Source: Coriobacteriaceae bacterium
GTDB taxonomy: Bacteria > Actinomycetota > Coriobacteriia > Coriobacteriales > Coriobacteriaceae
Direction of reading: 5' to 3'
Length of the DNA: 64,000 nucleotides
NCBI GenBank assembly: GCA_902364975.1
Contig: CABJFQ010000003.1
Span: forward strand, 112,273 to 176,272
In this document: piece by piece, positions 28,415-37,212 of the stretch
How the letters are laid out: the number at the start of each line of letters is the position of its first letter
Position numbering within the stretch: position 1 is the first letter of the stretch
Program-made: the position numbers and the translations under genes
Notes under the pieces: generated by a model
Told to the model about the DNA's origin: nothing
The model's database searches: none
Seen by the model: only the letters and a program-made list of their open reading frames with translations

Positions 28415-29248
28415 ATGTTTGATTTAATTAGCGAATTCAATAAAACTGTAGCCGAGCATAATGTCGATTGGGTTGCTAAGGGATTTGCTTTTCGCGACGA
28501 AACCATCTATCCAATCGGATATGACACGAAACTGCTCGGAAGAATTTTCGAGATGCTTACCGAGCCGTTGCTCAAGGAGATTGCCGACGACTTCGGGTTT
28601 ACGCTAACGACCCCAGACAAACAAAACTACTATCCGGACTTTGCACTAACCCCTCAAAACGAAGAGGGGAATCGAATTGCTGTCGATGTCAAATCAACTT
28701 ATCGAAAGCACCTAAAGAGAGGAGGCATTGCTCCATATAAATTTACACTTGGATCATATGCATCTTTTCTGCGCGATGGGAGGAAGAACATCCTCTATCC
28801 CTATAATCAGTTCTGCAAACACTACGTAATCGGATTCGTCTACGACCGAAACGACGAAATAGAGAGCGCACGTCCCTGCTACCCCCTTAACCAATTAAAA
28901 GAAATACCCGAACCCTACAGCAATGTTGAATTCTTTATTCAAGAGAAATACCGCATTTCAGACTTCACCACCGGTAGCGGCAATACCGAAAATATCGGAA
29001 CTATTTCCTCGAATTCAATCAGCCCATTCACTCAGGGTTCAGGGCCTTTTTCAAAGATGGGGAACGATGCATTCGAACTTTATTGGCGAAACTATCCAAA
29101 ATATACAGCGAAAGAAAAGAGTTACACCGACTTTCAGGGATTCAGAAGATGGGTCGAAACAAACGTTATTGAAATTGATTCAAGCCTACGCGATCGAATT
29201 CTCTCCTATGGCGATGTCGTCAACGACAGCCGGGGCGACAGAAAGTAA
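28415..29248 (+). CDS. EcoRV-like type II restriction endonuclease
   Basis: 277 residues from ATG 28415, which gives the family N-terminus; the ribosome site is weak. Colinear with EcoRV along its length: YPIGYDTK, then NYYPDFAL (catalytic Asp75), VDVKSTY (Asp91, Lys93), KFTLGSYASFLRD, NILYPYNQF and the recognition-loop GSGNTENIGT at about 187-196. In EcoRV the matching residues are D74, D90, K92 and the GxGNT loop that reads GATATC. The same target is therefore predicted, with a blunt cut in the middle. The C-terminus is about 30 residues longer than EcoRV. Its cognate methylase is convergent at 29373-30206. Confidence 0.9.
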   Translation: MFDLISEFNKTVAEHNVDWVAKGFAFRDETIYPIGYDTKLLGRIFEMLTEPLLKEIADDFGFTLTTPDKQNYYPDFALTPQNEEGNRIAVDVKSTYRKHLKRGGIAPYKFTLGSYASFLRDGRKNILYPYNQFCKHYVIGFVYDRNDEIESARPCYPLNQLKEIPEPYSNVEFFIQEKYRISDFTTGSGNTENIGTISSNSISPFTQGSGPFSKMGNDAFELYWRNYPKYTAKEKSYTDFQGFRRWVETNVIEIDSSLRDRILSYGDVVNDSRGDRK

Positions 29249-29372
29249 CGGCTATTAGGAGAAAAGTGGACGAAGGAAAGGGAAACACGAGATTAAAGGT
29301 GGACTAGGGGACGTTATTCCATCTACTTCTATATCATCATTTCCAGCACATGAACCAAGTAAGAGTTATTTC

Positions 29373-30206
29373 TTAGGCCTTCACGAGAAGCGCTTCGATC
29401 ATTGAATTGCGTAAGCTCTGCTTCGAGCCGACGTGATAAAAATGGGAGAATTCAAAGCACTCAAAATCACTCCAACAGTTTTCAATATGCTCATTCACCC
29501 TGTACTTATTCTCTTTCCACATGGAAAGATAGACATCCGCCTGAGTCGCATGAGCAGCATCAGCCAGAGCAACAGCTTCAGACTCTGGCCATTCACCCAC
29601 ATAATTTGTATCGCGGCCGATATAAGGAGGGTCGAGATAAACACAGTCGCCTTTTCTTGGCGCCCGCATAATCTCTTTCCAATCGCAAGATTTGAACTCC
29701 CAGTCTTTGCCTTCCATGGCAGCCTGCACCCTATCAATCTGATTGCATATCTTAGTTATATACGACCTGGAAAAACGCTCGGGCTTCTTGCAAAATGGAA
29801 CGTTAAACATCCCGCTCCTATTGAAACGCATAACGCCGTTAAAACAGGACCTATTTAAGAAGATAAAGTCATACGGTGAATGACTTGTATTGAATCTGTC
29901 CCTTACCTCGTAGTAGTATTCCGCTCCACCAGTACGCAACATCACAGATTCGCGTTCAAGGTATTCCCGCATAGACTCTGATGTTATTTCATGCCGCTGC
30001 ACGCTTCTATAAAAATCAATAATGTGTTGATTGCGATCACCGACCACCGCTCTCTGTGGACAAACGTTAAATAGCACAACCCCGCTCCCCAAAAACGGCT
30101 CGTACCATATCCCCTGCTGCTTATCCCAGTTTATTGTCTCCTCAATGAAGGGGACTAGCTTCGTTTTAATTCCCTGGCATTTAATGGGGGGAACAATTAC
30201 CGACAT
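29373..30206 (-). CDS. Dam-family adenine methyltransferase, partner of the EcoRV-like enzyme
   Basis: 277 residues from ATG 30206 with GGAGG just upstream. Motif I region YEPFLGSGVV near 35-44 and the catalytic DPPY at 192-195 define a D12-class (alpha) N6-adenine methylase. FLNRSCFNG and RFNRSGMFNVPF are the family's middle motifs. Known members include Dam and M.EcoRV. With the adjacent convergent EcoRV-like endonuclease, modification of GATATC is the straightforward prediction. Codon usage is more A+T-rich than core genes, consistent with acquisition as a unit. Confidence 0.9.
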   Translation of the reverse strand: MSVIVPPIKCQGIKTKLVPFIEETINWDKQQGIWYEPFLGSGVVLFNVCPQRAVVGDRNQHIIDFYRSVQRHEITSESMREYLERESVMLRTGGAEYYYEVRDRFNTSHSPYDFIFLNRSCFNGVMRFNRSGMFNVPFCKKPERFSRSYITKICNQIDRVQAAMEGKDWEFKSCDWKEIMRAPRKGDCVYLDPPYIGRDTNYVGEWPESEAVALADAAHATQADVYLSMWKENKYRVNEHIENCWSDFECFEFSHFYHVGSKQSLRNSMIEALLVKA

Positions 30207-30209
30207 CAA

Positions 30210-30501
30210 ACCTCCGATGCGCCGTCCATGTTCAGACTCAAGGATTTTAGTTTAGACGCTAGCTGGGACACAACACACGTTGCGCACATCAATATCCCTT
30301 TCCTCAACCCAAGAATCGGCAGCGAAGCATGGCACGCACCCCCATATCCATCGTTAAGCCAAATAAAGCCAATACTCTTCGAAAATCATTCCTAATAATT
30401 AATAACGACCCTCAAATACTAAAAATGTCTCCGGATAACGAGGACGCTTAAGCAACGTCTTAACAACAATCGCTTTCAACTCGGGCTTTCCATACGGACC
30501 C
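30210..30501. other. Intergenic stretch with no detected gene
   Basis: 292 A+T-rich bases between the methylase start and the HNH gene end. I see no open frame with family resemblance, no strong hairpin and no clear promoter, though the methylase promoter should be here. Confidence 0.5.
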
Positions 30502-31278
30502 CTACCCCTTAAACACCATATCGTTGTGATATTCAATAAACTCAGCTCTTGGGGCGAATCGTTTCGGAAGCGTAATCGGCTCTCCGTTGTAGCGCCACAA
30601 GTACTCGTCCTCAGGAGTTTCGTGCTCGACCACGCTAGACACCACTATCTTTAGGTCCTTCGTAATGGTGATTAGTCCCCGGTCGAACGCTTTATCGTGC
30701 AATGCGTTCAAAAGCAAGCCGTTGTCGGGCGCGAGTCGCTCCGTCTTTGGATCAGAGACTTTCCAGGGCTTGATATGGCTAGCAACCAACAGAGCCTTGT
30801 TCGTTAGCCCCGTCAAGCAGCATCTTGAATCGTAATTGACGAGCAGGGTATTTCGAAAGAACTCCTGGTTCACCCGCATCGAAACAATTGCCTCGCGCTC
30901 CTTGCCCTCTGGCAAATCAAAGCCGATCGTCTCTTTCAGCTCATCACTTAGCGGTTCTTTAAAATCGAAACGGTTGAGGAAAACCTCAGTCGCCTCCTCG
31001 ACAAGCTCATCACCAGCAGAGGAATACTCAGCCCAAACCATCTTGTCCATTTTGCTTGCATGGGTCATTCCAACCTTGCCGCGAGCACGTCGACGCTCAT
31101 CGAATGATGCAAGGTTCCAGATTTTTAGAGCAACCGCGCCCGGCGTTCTGCCAATGGCCTTAGCTAGCGCCTGGACATCCTCGTTTGTATCATCAACCTT
31201 TTTCGATGGTAGGGCGAGGTACAGAAACAGAGCCGCAAGGGTTTCTTCCCTCGACCATTTGCTTCCACGACCAGCCAT
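30502..31278 (-). CDS. HNH endonuclease
   Basis: 258 residues from ATG 31278 with GAGGAGC upstream. Residues 1-60 are a helix-rich, possibly DNA-binding segment (WSREETLAALFLYLALP; GRTPGAVALKI). The HNH core lies near 165-215: YDSRCCLTGL, then ASHIKPW, then NGLLLNALHDKAFDRGLITI, with the expected His and Asn residues. This layout is common in HNH proteins of defence islands and type IV-like restriction. It is likely a metal-dependent DNA nuclease. It follows the 275-residue unknown gene after 78 bases on the same strand. Confidence 0.8.
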   Translation of the reverse strand: MAGRGSKWSREETLAALFLYLALPSKKVDDTNEDVQALAKAIGRTPGAVALKIWNLASFDERRRARGKVGMTHASKMDKMVWAEYSSAGDELVEEATEVFLNRFDFKEPLSDELKETIGFDLPEGKEREAIVSMRVNQEFFRNTLLVNYDSRCCLTGLTNKALLVASHIKPWKVSDPKTERLAPDNGLLLNALHDKAFDRGLITITKDLKIVVSSVVEHETPEDEYLWRYNGEPITLPKRFAPRAEFIEYHNDMVFKG

Positions 31279-31356
31279 GATTGCTCCTCGCCCGCGCACC
31301 GCTCACGTAATAGGTCCAGGATAATCCCGCGGGGGACCGCGGCCGCCGCCTTTTTC

Positions 31357-32184
31357 TCATTCGTCGGTGAATGATTGAAACAACGGCACCTCCCTGCGCT
31401 CCTCATACCCTCGCTCAAGTTTCTTCCCAAGCTCGGCAGCGCAGCGCTTCGTTTCCTTAGAAAACAGGTCATCGATAGCCCTGTCGATTCGCGTGCAAGT
31501 CTGCCGGTGCTCGTTCTTCCAGGGCAGGTTGAGTCCCAAACTCGCATCCCAATAGCCGCCGAGTTTGGCGTTGATCACTTCCTCGGGATACAGCACGTCG
31601 CGGCGAATCCCTTCGATCGCCTCGTCCTCGTCCATATCACAGGCTGTCTCGCCCTGCACGAGGCACTTGCGCAGCTCCTTTTGCGCCCGGATGCTGTTCA
31701 GCATGCGAACGCACACCACGGCCAAAAAGCGGTAGCGCTCGCACAGGTCCCACTCGCCGCCGAGCCATACGCGATAGCCCAGCATTTCGCTCGCGGACTC
31801 ATCATCCATCAAGATCAATTCCCACGGACGTACTTTGGCGAGCACATCCTCACCTAGCATTTGAACGCCGCCGCGTGTAAAGATGCACGGCTCCACGTCG
31901 TAATAGCCAAAGCCGTGGCCTGCACCACGACGATTGATGACGTGCTTGGGCAGCAGGACGATATTGTCGCTGGGCTCGGGGTCAACCTTGCGCAGCTTTT
32001 TGACCTTGCGGCGGGCGCGCTTTAAGCTGCGCTCGTTATCGACACGGCCGCGGCCGTCCGGCTTGCCGCCGTATCGCAGGGCAACCTCGCGCGCCAGGAT
32101 CTTTGTGTCCGCAGCGCACAGCAGGTCGCTCACGGTGGGCAGGTCTTCCCACTCAATGCCGTCGACATCCCAAATCCTGCTCAT
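31357..32184 (-). CDS. Uncharacterised cytoplasmic protein
   Basis: 275 residues from ATG 32184 (AGAGG upstream); an upstream extension lacks a ribosome site. A strongly basic patch near 55-75 (SLKRARRKVKKLRK) could bind nucleic acid. The remainder is mixed alpha/beta with several tryptophans. No signal peptide or membrane segment and no family recognised. It is downstream of clpP by 74 bases on the same strand, so it may be cotranscribed with it and with the HNH gene. Confidence 0.5.
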   Translation of the reverse strand: MSRIWDVDGIEWEDLPTVSDLLCAADTKILAREVALRYGGKPDGRGRVDNERSLKRARRKVKKLRKVDPEPSDNIVLLPKHVINRRGAGHGFGYYDVEPCIFTRGGVQMLGEDVLAKVRPWELILMDDESASEMLGYRVWLGGEWDLCERYRFLAVVCVRMLNSIRAQKELRKCLVQGETACDMDEDEAIEGIRRDVLYPEEVINAKLGGYWDASLGLNLPWKNEHRQTCTRIDRAIDDLFSKETKRCAAELGKKLERGYEERREVPLFQSFTDE

Positions 32185-32258
32185 GTTCAACCTCTTTCTG
32201 GCCGTTAAACTACGCGATCGTTCGCCCCGCTCTATATGCCCACAAGACATGAGCCCCG

Positions 32259-32861
32259 CTAGAGCGCCTTCTTACTCGGAGCAATCGCCTCGTCCACCAG
32301 ACCCAACTCCAGAGCGCGCCTGGCGTTGCACCAGCAGTCGCGCTCGGTGAGCTCGTGGAACTCCTGGGCGCTCAGGTTGCCATGCTCGGCCAGCAGCTCG
32401 TCCAGCTCGGCGCGCATGGCCGCCGTGTGCTGGGCCACGATCTCGATATCGGTCTGCTGCGCCATGCCCGTGCCGCCCATCAACTGGTGGATGAGCACTT
32501 GCGTGTGGCGGTATACCTGGCGGTGGTCGCCGCAGGCCAAGATCACCGCGGCCATCGAGGCCACGACGCCCTCGCCCACCGTGATCACGGGGCAGTCGAG
32601 CGACTGCATGGTGTCGATGAGCGCCAGCCCCGCCGTAACGCTACCGCCCGGGCTGTTGATGATGAGGGTGATGGGCTCGGTGGCGCTCTGATGCTCCAAC
32701 ACCAGCATGGACTTAATAAGGCCATTGCAGGTCACATCGTTGACCTCGCCTTCCAGCAGCAGCACGCGGCTGTTAAGCAGCTCACTTGCCATATCGACGG
32801 CGGCAACGCGACCGTCCTTGGACTTCTTGATAATGCTAGGCTCACGATACATAACGGACAT
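32259..32861 (-). CDS. Accessory ClpP-type serine protease
   Basis: 200 residues from ATG 32861 (AAGGGAA upstream). The fold is standard ClpP: INSPGG near 69-73, the nucleophile segment VVASMAAVI with Ser102, LIHQ with His125, and ERDCW with Asp175, so the catalytic triad is complete. The usual active-site and handle residues between them diverge from housekeeping ClpP. Being inside an accessory island and away from a canonical clpX points to a specialised copy. The ClpX-like ATPase at 15347-17116 is the obvious candidate partner. A hairpin just upstream separates it from the VirD4-like gene. Confidence 0.85.
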   Translation of the reverse strand: MSVMYREPSIIKKSKDGRVAAVDMASELLNSRVLLLEGEVNDVTCNGLIKSMLVLEHQSATEPITLIINSPGGSVTAGLALIDTMQSLDCPVITVGEGVVASMAAVILACGDHRQVYRHTQVLIHQLMGGTGMAQQTDIEIVAQHTAAMRAELDELLAEHGNLSAQEFHELTERDCWCNARRALELGLVDEAIAPSKKAL

Positions 32862-32894
32862 GGTAATTCCCTTCTAAACGGAATCGGTAAGGAA

Positions 32895-32938
32895 GTAAAA
32901 CGAGGCCGCACGGCTAGCGGCCAATGGAAGCCGTGCGG
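32895..32938 (-). terminator. Terminator between VirD4-like and clpP genes
   Basis: CCGCACGGC and GCCGTGCGG form the stem; on the minus strand CCTCGTTTTACTT follows. It would end or attenuate the VirD4 transcript before clpP. Confidence 0.65.
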
Positions 32939-32975
32939 TCAAATAGGCAAGATGGAGCGCGCGAAGCTGCAAGGA

Positions 32976-34460
32976 CTAATCCCTCAGCCACTTGGCCGCA
33001 TTGGGATGGTCGCCGCAAAAATACTTCTTGGCACGGAAGGGGCGCATGCCGGTTACTTTGACCAGGCAGTCGGTACGCGGCATAAGCCCCACCTCGCCCG
33101 GGGTTATCACGCAACCGCGCACATCGACGGCAGTACGCTCGGCGCCCACGTAATTGGTGCCCAGAACCGACTCGCCGCACAGATTGCTTATGTACTCCTG
33201 TGTCGCGATGTTGCTGCCGCCGCCCATATAGATCAAGCTGTCGCAGTTATCGAGGATGGTAAGCGCTGCGGATTTGCCGTACGCACCATCGAGCTGACTC
33301 AGCGATTGCGCGCACATCAAAAAGCTAATGCCACGGCTGCGCACGGTCGCAATACTCCGCTCAAAATCGGGAATGCGGCCCACGTTGGGAAACTCATCCA
33401 GAATAAACTGCACGTGGCGCTGCAAATGCCCGCTGGGGTTGGAATCAGCGCGGCGCTGGGCCAGGTTAAACAGCTGCTTAAGGGCAACGTTCGCAAGCCA
33501 TGCATTGGTCGAGTCGTTGTCGCTCACCTTAAGATCGATTACGCGCTTGCCCTCGTCGATACGGTCGAGGCGCATCTCGTCTTTCTCAAAGACGCGCATG
33601 AGCTGGGGGGTCTTAAGCCGCGAGATGGTCGCGTTAAGCGTGATCAGAATGCTCTTAAGCGTTCTATCGGCTGCCCCGCGAAAATCACGATACTGTTCAA
33701 CGCCATACAGGTCCGCGTTCGCAGAATCATACTTGCCAAGAAATTCCTTGGACTCCACCTGCTCCACAAGGTGATCCAGCGGAAATCGTCCCTCGCCATC
33801 TCCCGTAACCTTGATGAGTGCCGCCAGCTTAAAGACGTTGTTCATCTTAAGATAGCGTCGCGGAGCTGCGGGATCCCCGTCCGGCGCAAATGTGCCGGCA
33901 AGGCACTCTAAGAGGAACAGGATTCCAATAATCGCTCGAAGTAGCAGATCGCTCGCATTGTCCCAAAACGGATCGTCCCTAAAGCTACGCCTGTCAGGAT
34001 CGACCCCCTCCATGATTGACGCCACTGTGGTGGGGATATCCTCGACATCCATCACGTAGCGCAAAGGATCGTACCCGGACGACTGCTCGGGATTGATGGT
34101 GTCGAGAACCGTTACCTCGTAGCCGTCCTCCTCGAAGCCCTTCCCCGTACGGCGCAGCAGCTCGCCCTTGGTGTCCGTGACCACATAGCAGCACTCGTGG
34201 TGATTGAGCAGGTTGGGCAAAATGAAACTCGCCGTTTTGCCGCTGCCGGTACCGCCAAAGGCAAACACATTGTTGGACACGCTCGTCTCCCAGTGCTTGT
34301 CGCCCTCGTAGAAAGCCACCGTGGCACCTTGCGCCAAGATCACATCGCGCTGCTCATCGCCGGATGACAGCGTCTGCATTTCCTCCTTGGTCGCCCACTT
34401 CTTGGTCTGATACTCCGTTTGCTGCGCGGCCTCGTAGCCGTACATCTTAATGACCGACAT
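32976..34460 (-). CDS. VirD4/TraG-like coupling ATPase without a conjugation system
   Basis: 494 residues from ATG 34460, with AAAGGGG upstream. Walker A GGTGSGKTASFILPNLL is near residue 59-75, VTDTKGELLRRTG follows, Walker B ILDEFPNVGRIPDFE is near 360, and MCAQSLSQLDG after it. These are the hallmarks of VirD4/TraG hexameric ATPases. The N-terminal transmembrane helices of true coupling proteins are absent, so it is probably soluble. No relaxase, VirB4 or mating-pair genes are present. Its neighbours (clpP, unknown, HsdM/S-like) suggest a DNA-pumping or sensing role in the island rather than conjugation. Confidence 0.8.
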   Translation of the reverse strand: MSVIKMYGYEAAQQTEYQTKKWATKEEMQTLSSGDEQRDVILAQGATVAFYEGDKHWETSVSNNVFAFGGTGSGKTASFILPNLLNHHECCYVVTDTKGELLRRTGKGFEEDGYEVTVLDTINPEQSSGYDPLRYVMDVEDIPTTVASIMEGVDPDRRSFRDDPFWDNASDLLLRAIIGILFLLECLAGTFAPDGDPAAPRRYLKMNNVFKLAALIKVTGDGEGRFPLDHLVEQVESKEFLGKYDSANADLYGVEQYRDFRGAADRTLKSILITLNATISRLKTPQLMRVFEKDEMRLDRIDEGKRVIDLKVSDNDSTNAWLANVALKQLFNLAQRRADSNPSGHLQRHVQFILDEFPNVGRIPDFERSIATVRSRGISFLMCAQSLSQLDGAYGKSAALTILDNCDSLIYMGGGSNIATQEYISNLCGESVLGTNYVGAERTAVDVRGCVITPGEVGLMPRTDCLVKVTGMRPFRAKKYFCGDHPNAAKWLRD

Positions 34461-34498
34461 TGCACGGCCCCTTTCTTGTCGATAGTTCTGCGTGATTG

Positions 34499-35416
34499 CT
34501 AGGAAATACGGTCGACGTCTGCGCCCTCCTTGGGGCTCGTCGCACACGGCAACTTGACCGCACCGTCAATCAGACGCTCGGTTTGCGCCACATAGCTCTC
34601 GCGCGCCGCGATTGAGACTGACCCGTCGCGCAGATATGCAAGCAATGCATCAATCATCAGCTTGTCGAGCAGGTCATACTCTTTGGCCTGAGCGAAGTTG
34701 AGGGTGTAGCGGTCCTGGAGCTCCCGTACCTTAGTTGCCAAATCGATTTCCATCTTTTCCTCCATGCAATAAAAGTTCTCCCGATTGTCCGAAAGAGCCT
34801 CAAACGGGCGTTTGACGCATAGCTCAAAGTTGAAACGCGGACTGGTATCGAATACGTGTCTCTGCACCTTGAGATAGCGCTTATAAAACATGACGGCATC
34901 GTCCTCGTCCGCCGTAAAACCGCGCGACCCATCGCGATGCACGTGGTCGCAGGGTCTTTTGTAGTCAATGCTTCGCACAAAGCGAGACAGAATATATCCA
35001 CCTTGTTCAGACGAGTACTTCATACCTGTCGTAACCTGCTCGAACATGCGCACACCGCTCGACTTAAAGCGCGGATTGCTTCCGTGCTCAAACATGCCAA
35101 TTAAGATGGCCATGCAGTGCGCGCAGTTATCGCGCTGGGGAAAATACAGCGACAACAAAGCGAGCGACGCTGCGGCCAAAAGCTCGCGGGCCTCGTGCAC
35201 ATCGTCTCGATACTGCTCGGGCACCAGCCCGGGAATATCGGGCGAGTGCTTTTCCAGCACGTCAACGAGTGCCTTGGCCAAGCGCTCGGTATCCTGCTCG
35301 CCGCAGTACGGATACGGAAACGGCATCTCTGCCTTCCCGTTCTTTTTGCACATGCTGCGGAGATCTTCGTCGATCGTGTTGAGGAACACCTCGTAAATGC
35401 TGTCTTCATTCTTCAT
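34499..35416 (-). CDS. Uncharacterised partner of the VirD4-like ATPase
   Basis: 305 residues from ATG 35416. Largely helical and acidic, with a Cys/His segment YFPQRDNCAHCMAI near 90-103. No recognised family, no membrane segment and no signal peptide. It is separated from the VirD4-like start by 38 bases and is first gene of the unit, so the two are probably cotranscribed and may interact. Confidence 0.55.
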   Translation of the reverse strand: MKNEDSIYEVFLNTIDEDLRSMCKKNGKAEMPFPYPYCGEQDTERLAKALVDVLEKHSPDIPGLVPEQYRDDVHEARELLAAASLALLSLYFPQRDNCAHCMAILIGMFEHGSNPRFKSSGVRMFEQVTTGMKYSSEQGGYILSRFVRSIDYKRPCDHVHRDGSRGFTADEDDAVMFYKRYLKVQRHVFDTSPRFNFELCVKRPFEALSDNRENFYCMEEKMEIDLATKVRELQDRYTLNFAQAKEYDLLDKLMIDALLAYLRDGSVSIAARESYVAQTERLIDGAVKLPCATSPKEGADVDRIS

Positions 35417-35706
35417 GAATGCTTCTTCCTATCCGGTTGCGGATGTTTGTCGATAAGTCTGTTCTATGTTTTAGAATGGTCTGAGGCATGGACGATGACA
35501 ATCGACCTAACCTGTAGCTTCGTTAGTGAAATCACCCTGCTTGATAGCGCAGTTTACCTAAAGGCTGTGTAGCGATTGCATCAAGCAGTTTGTATTGAGT
35601 TGGTTTTGGATTACTTCGAGAATAGCACAGTGCTCTGTTCTCGTCATTAGAAATTATCAAAATTTTCTGCTAATATATAACCCACTAAGAAGAAAGGGCT
35701 CTATAC
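35417..35706. promoter_or_regulatory. Divergent control region of the VirD4 unit and second HsdM/S-like gene
   Basis: 290 A+T-rich bases. An imperfect inverted repeat of CGAGAA...TTCTCG encloses AGCACAGTGCT (35617-35643). A TAATATATAA-type -10 region follows near 35671-35682, ahead of the + strand gene. The repeat is a candidate operator. Confidence 0.45.
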
Positions 35707-37143
35707 ATGCGTGAAACAACATCATTGCCACGTCTCACCGCCGCCGCCCTCTCACGCGCGCTTAATCTGGAGCAGGGCAGCCGTCTACTCACCGTCCGTC
35801 TGCCTGGCGCCATCGACTGTAAGGCGCTTCGTGAATGTTTCAGCCTGAACAGCAACGGCGTACCCGATATTTGCGAGCTTGAACCCGGCAGGCAGGGCGC
35901 GGGCAATGGCGATGCGGCTCCGGTGTTTATCGACGCATCGGGGTATTACCGTACGGGCAAACACGACATCGAAAAAGAATGTATCGCCTTGATCGATTAC
36001 TTAGAGCCCGGCTACCTCGATTTCTGTGACTGGGGTCCCTTTATTTGGTGTCTGTATGCGCTCGCCCTTTCGAATCGCACTCGCGCAGCCGTAGTGCTGC
36101 CCGCCGACCTACTCGATAAAGCCGAGCAGGCGCGCACGATCCTGATACGCGAAGGACTCATCGAGAGCGTCGTGTATTTGCCACTTTCTGAACCCAGGCC
36201 CTACATGACAAGCGCGCTTCTCATATTGTCTTCAGGAAATCGCAGCGTTGCATTTCGCAGCGCAATCGAATCCGGGCCGCGTTTTCGATATGTGACAGAA
36301 ACATCGTATTACTCAGATATCACCTTTTCCATCTCCCCCGACTGGGCCCGCATTGATACCAATACGCCCAGATCAACGCCTATCGAAACGTCCACTTTTG
36401 CCACGCGTGAATTGCTGCTGCATCGCGCAGCCCTCTCAAAAGGCAAAATCAGCCTTATCAGCCTCACCCGAAACTACAGGGCTACGCTCGGTGACGCTTT
36501 TACGCGAGTAGCTCCATTTATGCCCCGCGAGAGCACCACATCAAACGACATTGATGCAATCGAGGTACGCCGCATCTCATCTCAGGATTTTCAAGATGGC
36601 AACCTTCTACCCGCATATGCTGTAGAGAGTGCAAATAGCTCGGATTCCAAAATCGTAAAGGTGAACCCCAGCGTTCTCGATCGATATGAGCTCCGCGCTG
36701 GAGATATCGTCATGCCACGCATGCTGGGTCGCTACGGCGCGTCCAACCTGCTCGTCGTCAGCGCCGATGACGCGAAGCAACACCTAGTTGCTTCGCATAA
36801 CACCACCGTCATTCGCCCGTCGTTCCAAACGATGACCGAAGAGGAGCGCGTAGTGTTTTCGGAGATAATCGTTGGATACCTTACCGAAGGCCATGGGGCA
36901 CAGCTGATTCAAGCATTAACCGAAGCAGCCAGCATCCGCGCCATCCGCCCTAACGACCTGTTCGAGATCGAAGTCCCGCCAGCGCTCGACCCGCGCACGC
37001 GCGAGTACAGCGAATCCATCAATCGCTTTGCCGAGGTCGTAGAAACAAAGAAACAAGCCGAGGCTGCCGTCGCCCAAGCCCAGCGCAACCTCGAAGTCGC
37101 AAAAAAGACCATCACCGAAGTGCTCGACCAAATCTGCGAGTAA
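35707..37143 (+). CDS. Second HsdM/HsdS-like protein without methylase active site
   Basis: 478 residues; ATG 35707 has AAAGGG upstream. Residues ~95-185 match the part of N6-methylases after the catalytic motif: RAAVVLPADLLDK, then LIREGLIESVVYLPLSEP and the following strand ALLILSS. The N-terminus is too short and lacks the SAM-binding loop and NPPY. The C-terminus carries an S-subunit-like recognition region ending in a long coiled helix (EAAVAQAQRNLEVAKKTI). Predicted DNA-binding, non-methylating. It shares domain order with the protein at 18435-20078, and both are divergent from an ATPase-containing operon. Confidence 0.6.
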   Translation: MRETTSLPRLTAAALSRALNLEQGSRLLTVRLPGAIDCKALRECFSLNSNGVPDICELEPGRQGAGNGDAAPVFIDASGYYRTGKHDIEKECIALIDYLEPGYLDFCDWGPFIWCLYALALSNRTRAAVVLPADLLDKAEQARTILIREGLIESVVYLPLSEPRPYMTSALLILSSGNRSVAFRSAIESGPRFRYVTETSYYSDITFSISPDWARIDTNTPRSTPIETSTFATRELLLHRAALSKGKISLISLTRNYRATLGDAFTRVAPFMPRESTTSNDIDAIEVRRISSQDFQDGNLLPAYAVESANSSDSKIVKVNPSVLDRYELRAGDIVMPRMLGRYGASNLLVVSADDAKQHLVASHNTTVIRPSFQTMTEEERVVFSEIIVGYLTEGHGAQLIQALTEAASIRAIRPNDLFEIEVPPALDPRTREYSESINRFAEVVETKKQAEAAVAQAQRNLEVAKKTITEVLDQICE

Positions 37144-37166
37144 CACATAGGCAGCAGTAACGCCCC

Positions 37167-37201
37167 AAGCCGGCGGCGGGACCAGCTCCTGCCGCCGGCT
37201 T
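37167..37201. terminator. Hairpin between convergent genes
   Basis: AGCCGGCGGC and GCCGCCGGCT form a strong stem between the HsdM/S-like gene and the convergent abiEii gene. It can serve both directions, though T-runs are short. Confidence 0.65.
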
Positions 37202-37212
37202 AACTGTCTGGG

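Noticed and set aside
32976..35416. Conjugative or integrative element core, suggested by the VirD4-like gene
   Set aside because: No relaxase, VirB4, integrase or mating-pair genes are nearby, and the ATPase lacks its membrane anchor.
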